A stretch of 64,000 nt of DNA, taken from assembly GCF_000312425.1 (NCBI RefSeq), contig NZ_HE997181.1:4716045-4780044 (forward strand), given 5' to 3'. Within the stretch, counting starts at the first letter, position 1. The number at the start of each line of letters is the position of its first letter. Source of the stretch: Reyranella massiliensis 521. GTDB lineage: Bacteria; Pseudomonadota; Alphaproteobacteria; Reyranellales; Reyranellaceae. Shown in pieces: positions 30,419-39,099 of the stretch. Position numbers and translations under genes: made by a program. The notes under the pieces are model-generated. The model did no database searches, was not told the origin of the DNA, and saw only the letters and a list, made by a program, of their open reading frames with translations.

Positions 30419-31215
30419 ATGCGCCTTTGATCAAGCTCGGCCGGGCGGGCTCCCTGGCGCTGCTGTTCTTCCTGCCGGCGCCCATTGTGGTGATCGGCGC
30501 GACCTCTTTCGCTGCGGCCGGCTACCTGCGCTTCCCGCCGGGCGAGCTCAGCTTGCGCTGGTACGCCGAAGCCGCCACCGATCCACGCTGGATCGATTCC
30601 TTCCTCACCAGCCTTGGCATTGCCGCCATCGTCGCCGTGACAGTGACGGCCATCGCGTTCGCCGGCGCCTATGCCTGCCACCGGCTGAAGCCGCGCTGGC
30701 TGGCAACCTTCGAGCTCATCGTCATGTCGCCGCTGTTCTTCCCGCATGCCGCGCTGGGTGTCGCGCTGGTGAACGTGCTGGCGCTCAGCGGCCATCTCGG
30801 CACGGCAGGCGGCATCGTCGTCGCCCATGTCGTCTGTACGCTCCCCTTTGCCTGGCGGCCGATCATGGTCGCCCTGCAGCGGATCGACAGCGAGATCGTC
30901 GAGGCCGCCTCGCTGCTGGGCGCCGACGAGCGCCGCATCGCGCTTGGCATCGCCCTGCCGCTGGCCCGGTCAGGCATCGTCACGGCGCTGCTCTTCTCCT
31001 TCATCATCTCGTTCGACGAGGTGACGGTGACGATGTTCCTCACCGGGCCGCAGGTCACGACCCTGCCGGTGCAGATCTACGCCTTCATCCAGGAGAACGC
31101 GTCGCCGCTGCTGGCGGCGATCTCGACGGTGACGGTCGCGGTGACGCTGCTGGTCGTGATGCTGCTGGAACGGCTGATCGGGCTCGAATTCTTCGTGGCG
31201 CATGATCCGGCCTAA
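30415..31215 (+). CDS. ABC transporter permease, PotC-type (rightward transporter)
   Basis: 266 residues with about six spans. EIVEAASLLGADERRIALGI-ALPLARSG is the EAA loop. SFIISFDEVTVTMFLTGPQV matches the PotC group. LSLRWYAEAATDPRWIDSFL after the first span is the usual periplasmic start. It is the last gene of the rightward SBP-ATPase-amidase-permease-permease unit and converges on a LysR gene only four bases away. Confidence 0.93.
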   Translation: MNAPLIKLGRAGSLALLFFLPAPIVVIGATSFAAAGYLRFPPGELSLRWYAEAATDPRWIDSFLTSLGIAAIVAVTVTAIAFAGAYACHRLKPRWLATFELIVMSPLFFPHAALGVALVNVLALSGHLGTAGGIVVAHVVCTLPFAWRPIMVALQRIDSEIVEAASLLGADERRIALGIALPLARSGIVTALLFSFIISFDEVTVTMFLTGPQVTTLPVQIYAFIQENASPLLAAISTVTVAVTLLVVMLLERLIGLEFFVAHDPA

Positions 31216-31219
31216 GCGA

Positions 31220-32119
31220 TCAGGCCCACCCTTTCGCCTTCAGATGTGCCCGCATGGTGTCGAGAAAAGCGTCGGCCAGGCGCGACGGCTTTCGGTAGCG
31301 CGGCCGCATGGCGCGGAACAGGTAGCGGATCCTGGGCTCGAAAGGCACGACGGCAATGCCTTCGTTGAGATAATCGCGCGCCGTGAAGGGCTCGACGATA
31401 GAGACGCCGAGCCCACGGGCCGCCAGCGCACAGGCATCAGCCGAGGAATAGACGTCGATCTGCAAACGCCGTTCGATCCGTTCCTGCTCGAACACCGCGT
31501 CGATCAGATGGCGCATGCGGCCATCGAGCGGAAAGGACAGGAAGCGCTCGCCGCGCAGGTCGGCCGGCCGGATCACCTTACGTCGCGCCAACCGATGGTC
31601 GCCCGGCAGCACGCAGACCGCGGTGGCGCGGCTCAGTTCTTCGGTGACCATCGAAGGATGCTCGAACGGCATCATGGAGAAGCCCAGGTCGATCTGCTGG
31701 TCGATCATCTTCTGGTTGATGTAGGTCGAACTGCGAACGTGAAAGCCGATATGCGCCTTGGCATGACGCTTCATGAAGGTCGCCAGAACGTCGGGCAGGA
31801 CGGAGCGGCCGAACGCCGGCGTCGAATAGATCAGGAGGTCGCCGACCTGGCGCTCGCGGATCTCGCGCGCCACCTCGGTCACCCGTTCGAGGCTGTGATA
31901 GAGGCGCGTCACCTCGGCTTCGAGCAGGCGTGCCTCGCTGGTCGGCGCCAGCCGCCGCTTGATGCGCGTGAACAGCGGATAGCCGATCTCATGCTCCAGC
32001 CCGGCGAGGATCTTGCTCACTGCGGGCTGCGATACGCCCAGCCGTTCGGCCGCCGCCGTCACCGTGCCGTGGGACATGATCGCCCGGAAGGCTTCGAGCT
32101 GGCGCGACGTGATCATCAT
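31220..32119 (-). CDS. LysR-family transcriptional regulator
   Basis: 299 residues. HTH: ITSRQLEAFRAIMSHGTVTA then ERLGVSQPAVSKILAGLEHE, in the style of opine/octopine-type LysR activators (OccR/NocR) with SMMPFEHPSMVTEELSRATA and GLGVSIVEPFTARDYL in the effector domain. Adjacent ATGs at 32119 and 32116 fit family starts; a longer frame to 32227 is rejected because it crosses the divergent oxidase promoter. The 97-base gap holds a dyad CCCT-GT-AGGG at 32158-32167. It likely regulates the divergent oxidase-peptidase-SBP genes. Confidence 0.9.
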   Translation of the reverse strand: MMITSRQLEAFRAIMSHGTVTAAAERLGVSQPAVSKILAGLEHEIGYPLFTRIKRRLAPTSEARLLEAEVTRLYHSLERVTEVAREIRERQVGDLLIYSTPAFGRSVLPDVLATFMKRHAKAHIGFHVRSSTYINQKMIDQQIDLGFSMMPFEHPSMVTEELSRATAVCVLPGDHRLARRKVIRPADLRGERFLSFPLDGRMRHLIDAVFEQERIERRLQIDVYSSADACALAARGLGVSIVEPFTARDYLNEGIAVVPFEPRIRYLFRAMRPRYRKPSRLADAFLDTMRAHLKAKGWA

Positions 32120-32216
32120 AACTCCAGGGAATTTGAGTCCGCCGACAATGACTTTGACCCTGTAGGGCGACAAGCCAAAAGTCCACTGCATCGACATTTC
32201 AGACAAGGGCGTATTC

Positions 32217-33542
32217 ATGCCTTCCATTGATCAGTCAATCTTCAGCAGCGACTTCAAGGAGGAGCCCTACTGGTGGGGGGCGTTCCGTCCGCAGGCCATA
32301 CCGACGTCGGCGCTGCCGGCGAAAACCGATGTCGTGGTCGTCGGTGGCGGCTACGCGGGGCTTGCCACGGCACGCGCCTTGGCCGATGGCGGCGTGCAGA
32401 GCCTGGTGCTGGAAGCCGATGAATTCGGCGCGGGCGCGTCGACGCGCAGCGGCGGCGCGTTGAGCGCCGGCCTTTCGATCGGCAAGAGCTTTACTGGCCG
32501 AACGCTCGACTATGCCCCCGAGCTGGTGCGCGACGTCGTGGGCTGGGCGATCGATGCCTATCGCGGACTGATCGATCTCGTCGAGCAGGAGAAGATCGAC
32601 TGCTATCTGGAACAGCGCGGCCGCTTCCTCGGCGCCTGCGCCGCCTCGCACTATGAAGGTCTGCGCACGCGCTTCGAGAAGCTGCGCTCGGGCGGCGCCA
32701 CGGACTGCAAGCTGATCAGTCGCGAGGAGCAGCGCCAGGAGATCGGCAGCGACTTCTATCACGGCGGCATGGTCTTCGAGACTGCGGGCAAGCTGCATCC
32801 CGCCTTGTTCTATGGCGGGCTGCTCGCGGCGGCGCGGCGGCGCAATTCGATCACCCTGGCCGGAGGCTGCCGCGCCACCGGCCTCAGCCGCGACGGCGAG
32901 GGCTGGCGGGTCAAGACCGAGGCGGGCGAAGTCCGCGCACGCCATGTCGTGGTCGCGACCAACGGCTATACGGGCGGCCTGACGCCGACCTTGCAGCGCC
33001 GGCTCGTTCCAATCGCCAGCCACATCATCGCCACCGAGGAACTGCCGCCGGGGCTCGCCGCGAAGATCTGCCCCAAGGGACGGACCTTCTCTGAGACGCG
33101 CCGCGTGCTGCACTATTACCGGCTCTCGCCCGACGGCAAGCGCGTGATCTTCGGTGGCCGCGCCCGCTTCACCGAGATTCCCGGCGAACTCCGAGCTCAG
33201 CTCCTGCATCGGGCCCTGGTCGAGCGCCTACCCGAACTCGCAGGCACCAAGGTGACGCACACCTGGCAGGGCAATGTCGCCTTCACCTACGACGCCCTGC
33301 CCCATGCGGGCGAACTCGACGGGCTGCACTTCGTGGTGGGCTGCAACGGCTCGGGCGTGTCGATGATGCCGTTCCTGGGCGACGCCATCGGCAGGTCGAT
33401 CGCCGGCCGTCTGCGCGGGAAACTGCCCTTCGCCGATGCTGCGTTGCCGCCGATTCCGCTCTACTCCGGCAAGCCCTGGTTCCTGCCGGTGATCGGCGGC
33501 GCCTTCCGGGCAATGGATTATTTCGACGAGAAAATCAGATGA
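32217..33542 (+). CDS. FAD-dependent oxidoreductase, DAO/PuuB-like (copy 2)
   Basis: 441 residues. FAD motif GGGYAG at 43-48 after a KEEPYWWGAFRP N-terminus. EADEFGAGASTRSGGALSAG, HPALFYGGLLAAA, ATNGYTGGLTPTLQRRLVPI and ASHIIATEELP parallel copy 1 at 20735, so the two are paralogues. The C-terminal flavin segment is VGCNGSGVSMMPFLGDAIGR. It is divergent from a LysR regulator and overlaps the next gene, a DUF2817 peptidase, by four bases. It probably oxidises an amine or N-substituted amino acid. Confidence 0.92.
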   Translation: MPSIDQSIFSSDFKEEPYWWGAFRPQAIPTSALPAKTDVVVVGGGYAGLATARALADGGVQSLVLEADEFGAGASTRSGGALSAGLSIGKSFTGRTLDYAPELVRDVVGWAIDAYRGLIDLVEQEKIDCYLEQRGRFLGACAASHYEGLRTRFEKLRSGGATDCKLISREEQRQEIGSDFYHGGMVFETAGKLHPALFYGGLLAAARRRNSITLAGGCRATGLSRDGEGWRVKTEAGEVRARHVVVATNGYTGGLTPTLQRRLVPIASHIIATEELPPGLAAKICPKGRTFSETRRVLHYYRLSPDGKRVIFGGRARFTEIPGELRAQLLHRALVERLPELAGTKVTHTWQGNVAFTYDALPHAGELDGLHFVVGCNGSGVSMMPFLGDAIGRSIAGRLRGKLPFADAALPPIPLYSGKPWFLPVIGGAFRAMDYFDEKIR

Positions 33543-34615
33543 GCGCCACCTTCTTCTCAGCCACCTACCGCGAAGCGCGACAACGCTTTCTCGAGGCGGC
33601 CCGCAAGGCAGGCGCCGCCGTCGATGCGCACGTACATCCACTGACGGGCGCCGAGGGCGAGGAGATCGGCACCGACACCGCGTTGCTGGGCGCCGCCGAC
33701 GCCGACAAGCTGTTCATCGTGAGTTCCGGCACGCACGGACCCGAAGGCTTCTCGGGATCGGCCTGCCAGCTCGCGCTGCTGAACGACGAGCTTGCCTGCC
33801 GTGCCACCGATCGCGGCATCGCTCTGCTCTTGATCCATGCGGTCAATCCGTTCGGCTTCTCGCATCTGAAGCGGACCAACGAAGACAACATCGATCTCAA
33901 CCGTAATTTCAACGACTTCTCGACACCCTATCCCGACAATCCGGTCTACGAGGAGATCCACGATCTGCTGGTCCCCGCCGCCTGGCCACCGAGTGCGGAG
34001 AACGAGAACCAGCTCGCCGCCGCCATGGCACGTCTCGTCGGTCGACGCGCACCGGGAATTTCCAGCGGGCAGGCCAGGCATCCTGACGGCCTTTTCTACA
34101 GCGGCACGGGGCCAGCCTGGAGCAACCGCACCATCCGCAGGATCGTACGCAAGCACGGCGCCAACTGCCGACACATTGCCTGGATCGACGTGCATACCGG
34201 GCTCGGCCCTTACGGCCATGGCGAGAAGATCTTTGGCCACCATTCCGACGCGACACTCGCCCGTGCGCTTGCCTGGTGGGGCAGCGACCTGATCGTCAGC
34301 ACGGCCACCGAGTCGGTCTCGCCGCGCACCACGGGTCACATCACAGGTTGCGCGCCCGAAGAATGCCCCGGCGTCGCGATCACCCCCTCGACTCTCGAAT
34401 ACGGCACCCTGCCCTCGCCGCAGGTGCGGCGCGCGTTGCGTGGCGAAGCCTGGCTCGCCGGCCACCCCGATGCGCCGGCCGCGGTCTCAGCAGAAATCCG
34501 CCGCGCCGTACGCGATGCCTTCTACGTCGATGCCGACGACTGGAAGGGGATGATCCTCGGCCAGTTTCGCGCCTTTGCCCTGCAAACGATCAACGGCCTC
34601 GCGGCCGAACAATAA
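33539..34615 (+). CDS. DUF2817 / M14-like zinc carboxypeptidase family protein
   Basis: 358 residues. Zinc ligands are visible as His66 and Glu69 in SSGTHGPEGFSGS and His219 in IDVHTGLG. RTNEDNIDLNRNFNDF contains the Arg and Asn-Arg substrate-binding pair of M14-type enzymes. TLEYGT near residue 280-290 could carry the general-base Glu (TPSTLEYG). The family is annotated DUF2817 and is related to succinylglutamate desuccinylase/aspartoacylase and M14 peptidases. With no signal peptide it would act on imported peptides or acyl/amide compounds. It is coupled to the oxidase by a four-base overlap. Confidence 0.85.
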   Translation: MSATFFSATYREARQRFLEAARKAGAAVDAHVHPLTGAEGEEIGTDTALLGAADADKLFIVSSGTHGPEGFSGSACQLALLNDELACRATDRGIALLLIHAVNPFGFSHLKRTNEDNIDLNRNFNDFSTPYPDNPVYEEIHDLLVPAAWPPSAENENQLAAAMARLVGRRAPGISSGQARHPDGLFYSGTGPAWSNRTIRRIVRKHGANCRHIAWIDVHTGLGPYGHGEKIFGHHSDATLARALAWWGSDLIVSTATESVSPRTTGHITGCAPEECPGVAITPSTLEYGTLPSPQVRRALRGEAWLAGHPDAPAAVSAEIRRAVRDAFYVDADDWKGMILGQFRAFALQTINGLAAEQ

Positions 34616-34629
34616 CGAGGGGAAATACA

Positions 34630-36198
34630 ATGAAGCTACGCTCTCTGCTTGGTGCACTTGCCGGCCTGCTGCTTGCCGCGCCCGTGGCCGCGCAATCGAC
34701 GCTCAAGATCGTGATGCACTCCGACCTCAAGGTCCTCGATCCGATCTGGGCGTCGGCGCAGATCAGCCGCACGCACGGCTACATGGTCTACGATACGCTG
34801 TTCGGCCTCGATGGCGATCTCAAGCCGCAGCCACAGATGGTCGGCGCCTGGACCGTCGATCCTGCGGGTCTGGTCTACAGCTTCACCTTGCGCGATGGCC
34901 TTGCCTGGCACGACGGCGCGCCGGTGACGGCCGAGGACTGCGTCGCCTCGCTGAAGCGCTGGGGCAGCCGGGACGTGATGGGCATCAAGCTGATGGCGCA
35001 TGTAAAGGAGCTTTCCGCACCGGACGCCAAGACGATCCGGATGGAACTGAGCCAGCCCTATGGGCTGGTGCTCGACTCGCTCGCCAAGCCCGCCGGCATC
35101 GTGCCGTTCATGATGCCCAAGCGCATCGCCGAAGCGCCTGCCACGCAACAGATCAAGGACCCCACCGGCTCGGGCCCCTTCATCTTTAAGGCCGACGAAT
35201 GGCGGCCTGGCGACAAGGTCGTCTATGTGAAGAATCCGAAGTATGTCCCGCGGACCGAGCCGCCTGCGAACTTCGCTGGCGGCAAGGTCGTCAAGCTCGA
35301 CCGGATCGAATGGACGTCGATTGCCGATCCGCAGACTGCGGTGAATGCCCTGGAGAATGGCGAAGTCGATGCGCTCGAATCGGTGGCACACGACCTGCTG
35401 CCGCTGATCGAGAAGCGCAAGGGCATCGACGTCCAGCGCGGCGCCTATGCCAGCCAGTATGCGCTCCGGCCCAACTGGCTCCATCCCCCGTTCAACGATC
35501 CGCGGATGCGCCTCGCGCTGGGCTATGCGATCGACCAGAAAGGCTATCTGGAAGCGGCCGTCGGTGACCCGAAGTATTGGCGCCTCTGCAAGACCTACTT
35601 CGGCTGCGGCACGCCCCTCGCATCCGAGGCCGGCACCAATGGCCTGCTCGAAGGCAATGTCGGCAAGGCCAAGGCGTTGCTCAAGGAAGCGGGCTACGAC
35701 GGACGCCCGATCGTGCTGCTGCAGGTGAGCGATCTCGCCTCGCTCGCCAACCTCGCACCCGTCGCCAAGGCGCAGCTCGAGCGGGTTGGCTTCAAGGTCG
35801 ACATGCGGCCGGCCGATTGGCAGACCCATCTCGCCCGCGTGATGCGCAAGGAGCCGCCTGAGGATCGTGGCTGGAACGTCACGCTTTCCAGCACCGGCGT
35901 ACTCGACGTGGTGAACCCGGTCACGTCTCTGTTCCTCAACTCGGCGTGCGACAAGGCATCGGCCGGTTGGTCATGCGACGCCAAGATCGAGGAATTGCGC
36001 AACGCCTTTGCTCTCGAACCCGATGCTGCCAAGCGCAAGGCCATCGCCGAGCAGATCCAGGCGCGTGCTATGGAACTCGGCACGCACTACCCGCTGGGGG
36101 AATGGTACAGCGCCTCGGCCGTCAGCTCGCGCACCAAGGGTTGGCTTCGCCCGCCGTCGACCACGGCCTTCTGGAACGTGGAAGTAGCGAAGCGCTGA
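34630..36198 (+). CDS. ABC transporter solute-binding protein, family 5 (peptide/opine/nickel type)
   Basis: 522 residues. Sec signal MKLRSLLGALAGLLLAAPVA-AQ. The mature protein has the family 5 pattern: SDLKVLDPIWASAQISRTHG, YDTLFGLDGDLKPQPQMVGA, YSFTLRDGLAWHDGAPVTAE and FNDPRMRLALGYAIDQKGYL. GAGGGGAAA precedes the ATG. No matching DppBCDF-type permease or ATPase genes are in the window, so it either shares a transporter encoded elsewhere or is an orphan. It follows the peptidase by 14 bases and ends three bases from tonB on the other strand. Confidence 0.92.
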   Translation: MKLRSLLGALAGLLLAAPVAAQSTLKIVMHSDLKVLDPIWASAQISRTHGYMVYDTLFGLDGDLKPQPQMVGAWTVDPAGLVYSFTLRDGLAWHDGAPVTAEDCVASLKRWGSRDVMGIKLMAHVKELSAPDAKTIRMELSQPYGLVLDSLAKPAGIVPFMMPKRIAEAPATQQIKDPTGSGPFIFKADEWRPGDKVVYVKNPKYVPRTEPPANFAGGKVVKLDRIEWTSIADPQTAVNALENGEVDALESVAHDLLPLIEKRKGIDVQRGAYASQYALRPNWLHPPFNDPRMRLALGYAIDQKGYLEAAVGDPKYWRLCKTYFGCGTPLASEAGTNGLLEGNVGKAKALLKEAGYDGRPIVLLQVSDLASLANLAPVAKAQLERVGFKVDMRPADWQTHLARVMRKEPPEDRGWNVTLSSTGVLDVVNPVTSLFLNSACDKASAGWSCDAKIEELRNAFALEPDAAKRKAIAEQIQARAMELGTHYPLGEWYSASAVSSRTKGWLRPPSTTAFWNVEVAKR

Positions 36199-36201
36199 GC
36201 G

Positions 36202-36947
36202 TCAGCGCCGCAGGAAGAACTGGATCGGCACGACGATCTCCAGGCTTTCGCCCGGTTGATCGGAGGGCAATGGCGGCAGGGGCTGCGCCCGTTGCAACAG
36301 CTCCAGCCCTTCGCGGTCGAGCGCGCCGATTCCGGAAGCGCGTTCGATCCGGGCGGCGAGCACGCGACCGTCGCGGCTCATGGTGAAGCGCACGTAGGTG
36401 ACGCCTTCCTGACGCGCGCGTTGCGCCTCGGAGGGATAACGCTTGTGGCGCTCAAGGTGGCGCAGCAGCAGCCCCTGCCAGGTCGGCAATGCAGCCGAAG
36501 GAGGCGCCGGAGTAGCGCCGGCCTGCGGTGCCGCAGCGACCGCCGCCTGCTGGGGCGCGGCTGGCGATGCCGCGGCCTTGGGCTGCGGCGGCTTCTTCTC
36601 AACCTTCTTTTCCGGCGGCTTGGGCTTTGGTGGCGGTGGCGGCTTCAAGTCGAGCGGCGGCGGCGGCTCGGGATCGGGCAGCGTCACCTCGGCCATCACC
36701 GGCGGCGGCATCTCGACCGGCGGCGGCGGCTCGGGATCGGGCAGCATTTCGCTGAGATCGGGGCCCGGCGGCGCCTCCTTGGGCACGACTCCCGGCGCCG
36801 CGGGCAGCGGCGCCATCTCCACCATCACGGCTGCCGACGGCGGGGCGAACGGCGCTTCCGGATGCGACCAGCCGAGCGCAATGCCGACTGCGCCGGCATG
36901 CAGGGTCAGCACAACGGCAAACGAGCACCCCCAGCGCAGGCCTTCCC

Positions 36948-36951
<4 letters not shown>
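36202..36951 (-). CDS. tonB: TonB energy-transducing protein
   Basis: 249 residues. Membrane anchor at 9-28 (CSFAVVLTLHAGAVGIALGW), then a long Pro-rich periplasmic span with the nine-residue unit LPDPEPPPP present twice, followed by Lys-Pro stretches. The C-terminal TonB domain is LLRHLERHKRYPSEAQRARQ, EGVTYVRFTMSRDGRVLAA and RIERASGIGALDREGLELLQ. It couples the ExbBD motor to outer-membrane receptors for iron complexes or B12. It overlaps exbD by four bases. No Fur-type box is obvious to me. Confidence 0.95.
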
Positions 36952-37361
<410 letters not shown>

Positions 37362-38117
37362 CTACTTCGCCCCCGACTTGCCAAGGTCCCGCGACACGAG
37401 ACGGAGAACGGCCGCCGACGTGTCACCCACCAGGGCGCGGTACGCCGCGATGCGCCGGGAAAAGTGGTTGTAGATCACGACCGCCGGAATGGCGGCCGCC
37501 AGCCCCAGCGCCGTCGCCAGCAGTGCTTCCGCGATGCCGGGCGCCACGACGGCGAGATTCGTCGTCTGCGATTTCGAGATGCCGATGAAGGAGTTCATGA
37601 TTCCCCAGACCGTACCGAACAGACCCACGAAGGGCGCGGTCGCGCCGATGGTGGCCAAAACGCCGGTCCCTTTGAGCATGCGGCGGCCCGTCGCCGCTTC
37701 GAGCCGTTCCAGCCGCGACGCGATTCGTTCCTTCAGGCCGTCGCGGTCGTTGTCGTTGTCGACGCTGAGCTGGCGCTCCGCCAGTGCCGCGGCAACGAGA
37801 TCGTTGGCAGGCGCGGCATCGAGCGACGGCGCATTGTCGATCGCGGCAAGAGCCTGCGTCTGTCGCCGTTGCGCGGCCGCAAGCTCGAGGCTCTTGGCGA
37901 GGAACACCGTCCAGGTCAGCACCGAGGCCACAACCAGACCGACCATCACCGCCTGCACCACCCAGTCGGCCGCGAGGAACATGCCCAGAACCGAAAGGTC
38001 GCGCGGCAGCACCGCCGCGGCGGCAGGACCGGGAGCAGCCGCGGGCGACATAGCCGTTTGGGCCAGGGCGAGCGCCGGCAGGAAGGCCAGAAAGGCAAGC
38101 AAACGAGAAACGCGCAT
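37362..38117 (-). CDS. exbB: Tol/ExbB motor protein ExbB
   Basis: 251 residues from the ATG at 38117. MRVSRLLAFLAFLPALALAQ is a cleavable signal peptide, as in alphaproteobacterial ExbB. Membrane spans follow at LGMFLAADWVVQAVMVGLVV, ATIGATAPFVGLFGTVWGIM and GIAEALLATALGLAAAIPAV, with the conserved GLFGTVWGIM and Thr residues. The frame is open another 65 codons upstream, but that part contains a tandem DNA repeat and no recognised domain, so the signal-peptide start is used. First of exbB-exbD-tonB. Confidence 0.94.
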   Translation of the reverse strand: MRVSRLLAFLAFLPALALAQTAMSPAAAPGPAAAAVLPRDLSVLGMFLAADWVVQAVMVGLVVASVLTWTVFLAKSLELAAAQRRQTQALAAIDNAPSLDAAPANDLVAAALAERQLSVDNDNDRDGLKERIASRLERLEAATGRRMLKGTGVLATIGATAPFVGLFGTVWGIMNSFIGISKSQTTNLAVVAPGIAEALLATALGLAAAIPAVVIYNHFSRRIAAYRALVGDTSAAVLRLVSRDLGKSGAK

Positions 38118-38221
38118 GTGATGAAGCCAGCCTCGGAGATGATGGAAGAGGTGCGCCAACGGACGCAGCCACCGGGCACGCCGTGCGAGCATACAGACCA
38201 CGGCTACGGCACCAATGCCAG

Positions 38222-38249
38222 GCATCGTAGCCCAACGCATCGTAGCCCA
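38222..38249. repeat. Tandem 13-base direct repeat upstream of exbB
   Basis: GCATCGTAGCCCA occurs at 38222-38234 and again at 38237-38249, two bases apart, about 100-130 bases before the exbB start. The rest of the 231-base gap between exbB and the tetR gene shows nothing else I can name. It may be a regulator site or a recent small duplication. Confidence 0.5.
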
Positions 38250-38348
38250 GGGCAGCGAGCCGGGGCCCGCGCCCTCATGTCCCACCGCCAGGACCATCGC
38301 CTCGATGCGCATGTGCTCGCCGATCGAGGCCGCGCAACCGGCGGAAGA

Positions 38349-39005
38349 CTAGGCCATTGTCGGGTCGATCAGACGGTGCATGGCGGTCGCCAGCAGGCGC
38401 GGCGTGGCGGCGTCCTGCAGCGTGAACGGCCCCGGATCGATCAGGATCATATTGTTCAGGGTGCCGTACATGATCTGGAAGGCGAACCGGATCCGCTGCT
38501 CGAGGTCAGCCGTCGACCGACCGCCGAGCAAATCCACGATGAGAGGCAGGGCATAGTCGACCTGTATCTGGCCAAGCTCCCGCATCGGCGTCCAGCTTCC
38601 GAGGTCGCTGCCGGCCCGGCGCAGCGACGCGCGGACGAGACCGTGATGGCGCTTCAGCCAGACGACGCCGCCCCGGCTGATCCAGTTCAGGAGCTGCGCC
38701 AGGTCGCTCCGCGGTACCCGGTCCGAGCTGTAGCGCGCCGCCAGTTCGCGCCGGCGATCCTCGACCACCAGCCGCTGCAGCGTATCGACGAAAGCGTCCT
38801 TGCTGTCGAAGCGGGCATAGAAGGAGCCGACCGTCGTGTCGCAGCGGGCGCACAGTGCCTCGATCGACAGACCGTCGAAGTCGTGCTCCTCCAGGAGCGC
38901 CAAGCCCTCGTTCATCAGCCTGACGACCAGCGCGCGGCTGCGCTGCTGCTGCGTCGGCTTCAGACCCGGCACGTTTGCTTCAGCAATGAGCTGCTCGTCC
39001 AGCAT
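38349..39005 (-). CDS. TetR-family transcriptional regulator
   Basis: 218 residues. The DNA-binding domain is RALVVRLMNEGLALLEEHDF, then DGLSIEALCARCDTTVGSFY and ARFDSKDAFVDTL, the TetR helix-turn-helix. The ligand domain is unassigned. The ATG at 39005 is preferred; a TTG at 39047 would extend it by 14 residues. It is divergent from a TauD-like dioxygenase across an AT-rich palindromic patch and so probably controls that gene and itself. Confidence 0.9.
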   Translation of the reverse strand: MLDEQLIAEANVPGLKPTQQQRSRALVVRLMNEGLALLEEHDFDGLSIEALCARCDTTVGSFYARFDSKDAFVDTLQRLVVEDRRRELAARYSSDRVPRSDLAQLLNWISRGGVVWLKRHHGLVRASLRRAGSDLGSWTPMRELGQIQVDYALPLIVDLLGGRSTADLEQRIRFAFQIMYGTLNNMILIDPGPFTLQDAATPRLLATAMHRLIDPTMA

Positions 39006-39054
39006 CCCCGGAACCCCACCCTTGCGTTGGACGCACTTGCCAGACAATCAAAAC

Positions 39055-39082
39055 TAGAATTATAATTCTAATTATAAGAATT
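39055..39082. promoter_or_regulatory. Overlapping AT-rich palindromes, likely TetR operator
   Basis: TAGAATTATAATTCTA at 39055-39070 is a perfect 16-base palindrome. It overlaps a second dyad, AATTCT-N7-AGAATT (39064-39082). The pair lies between the divergent tetR and tauD-like genes, just before the GGAGG of the latter, so a bound repressor would block transcription. Composition contrasts sharply with the GC-rich surroundings. Confidence 0.7.
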
Positions 39083-39099
39083 CCTTCGGAGGAAAGCAA

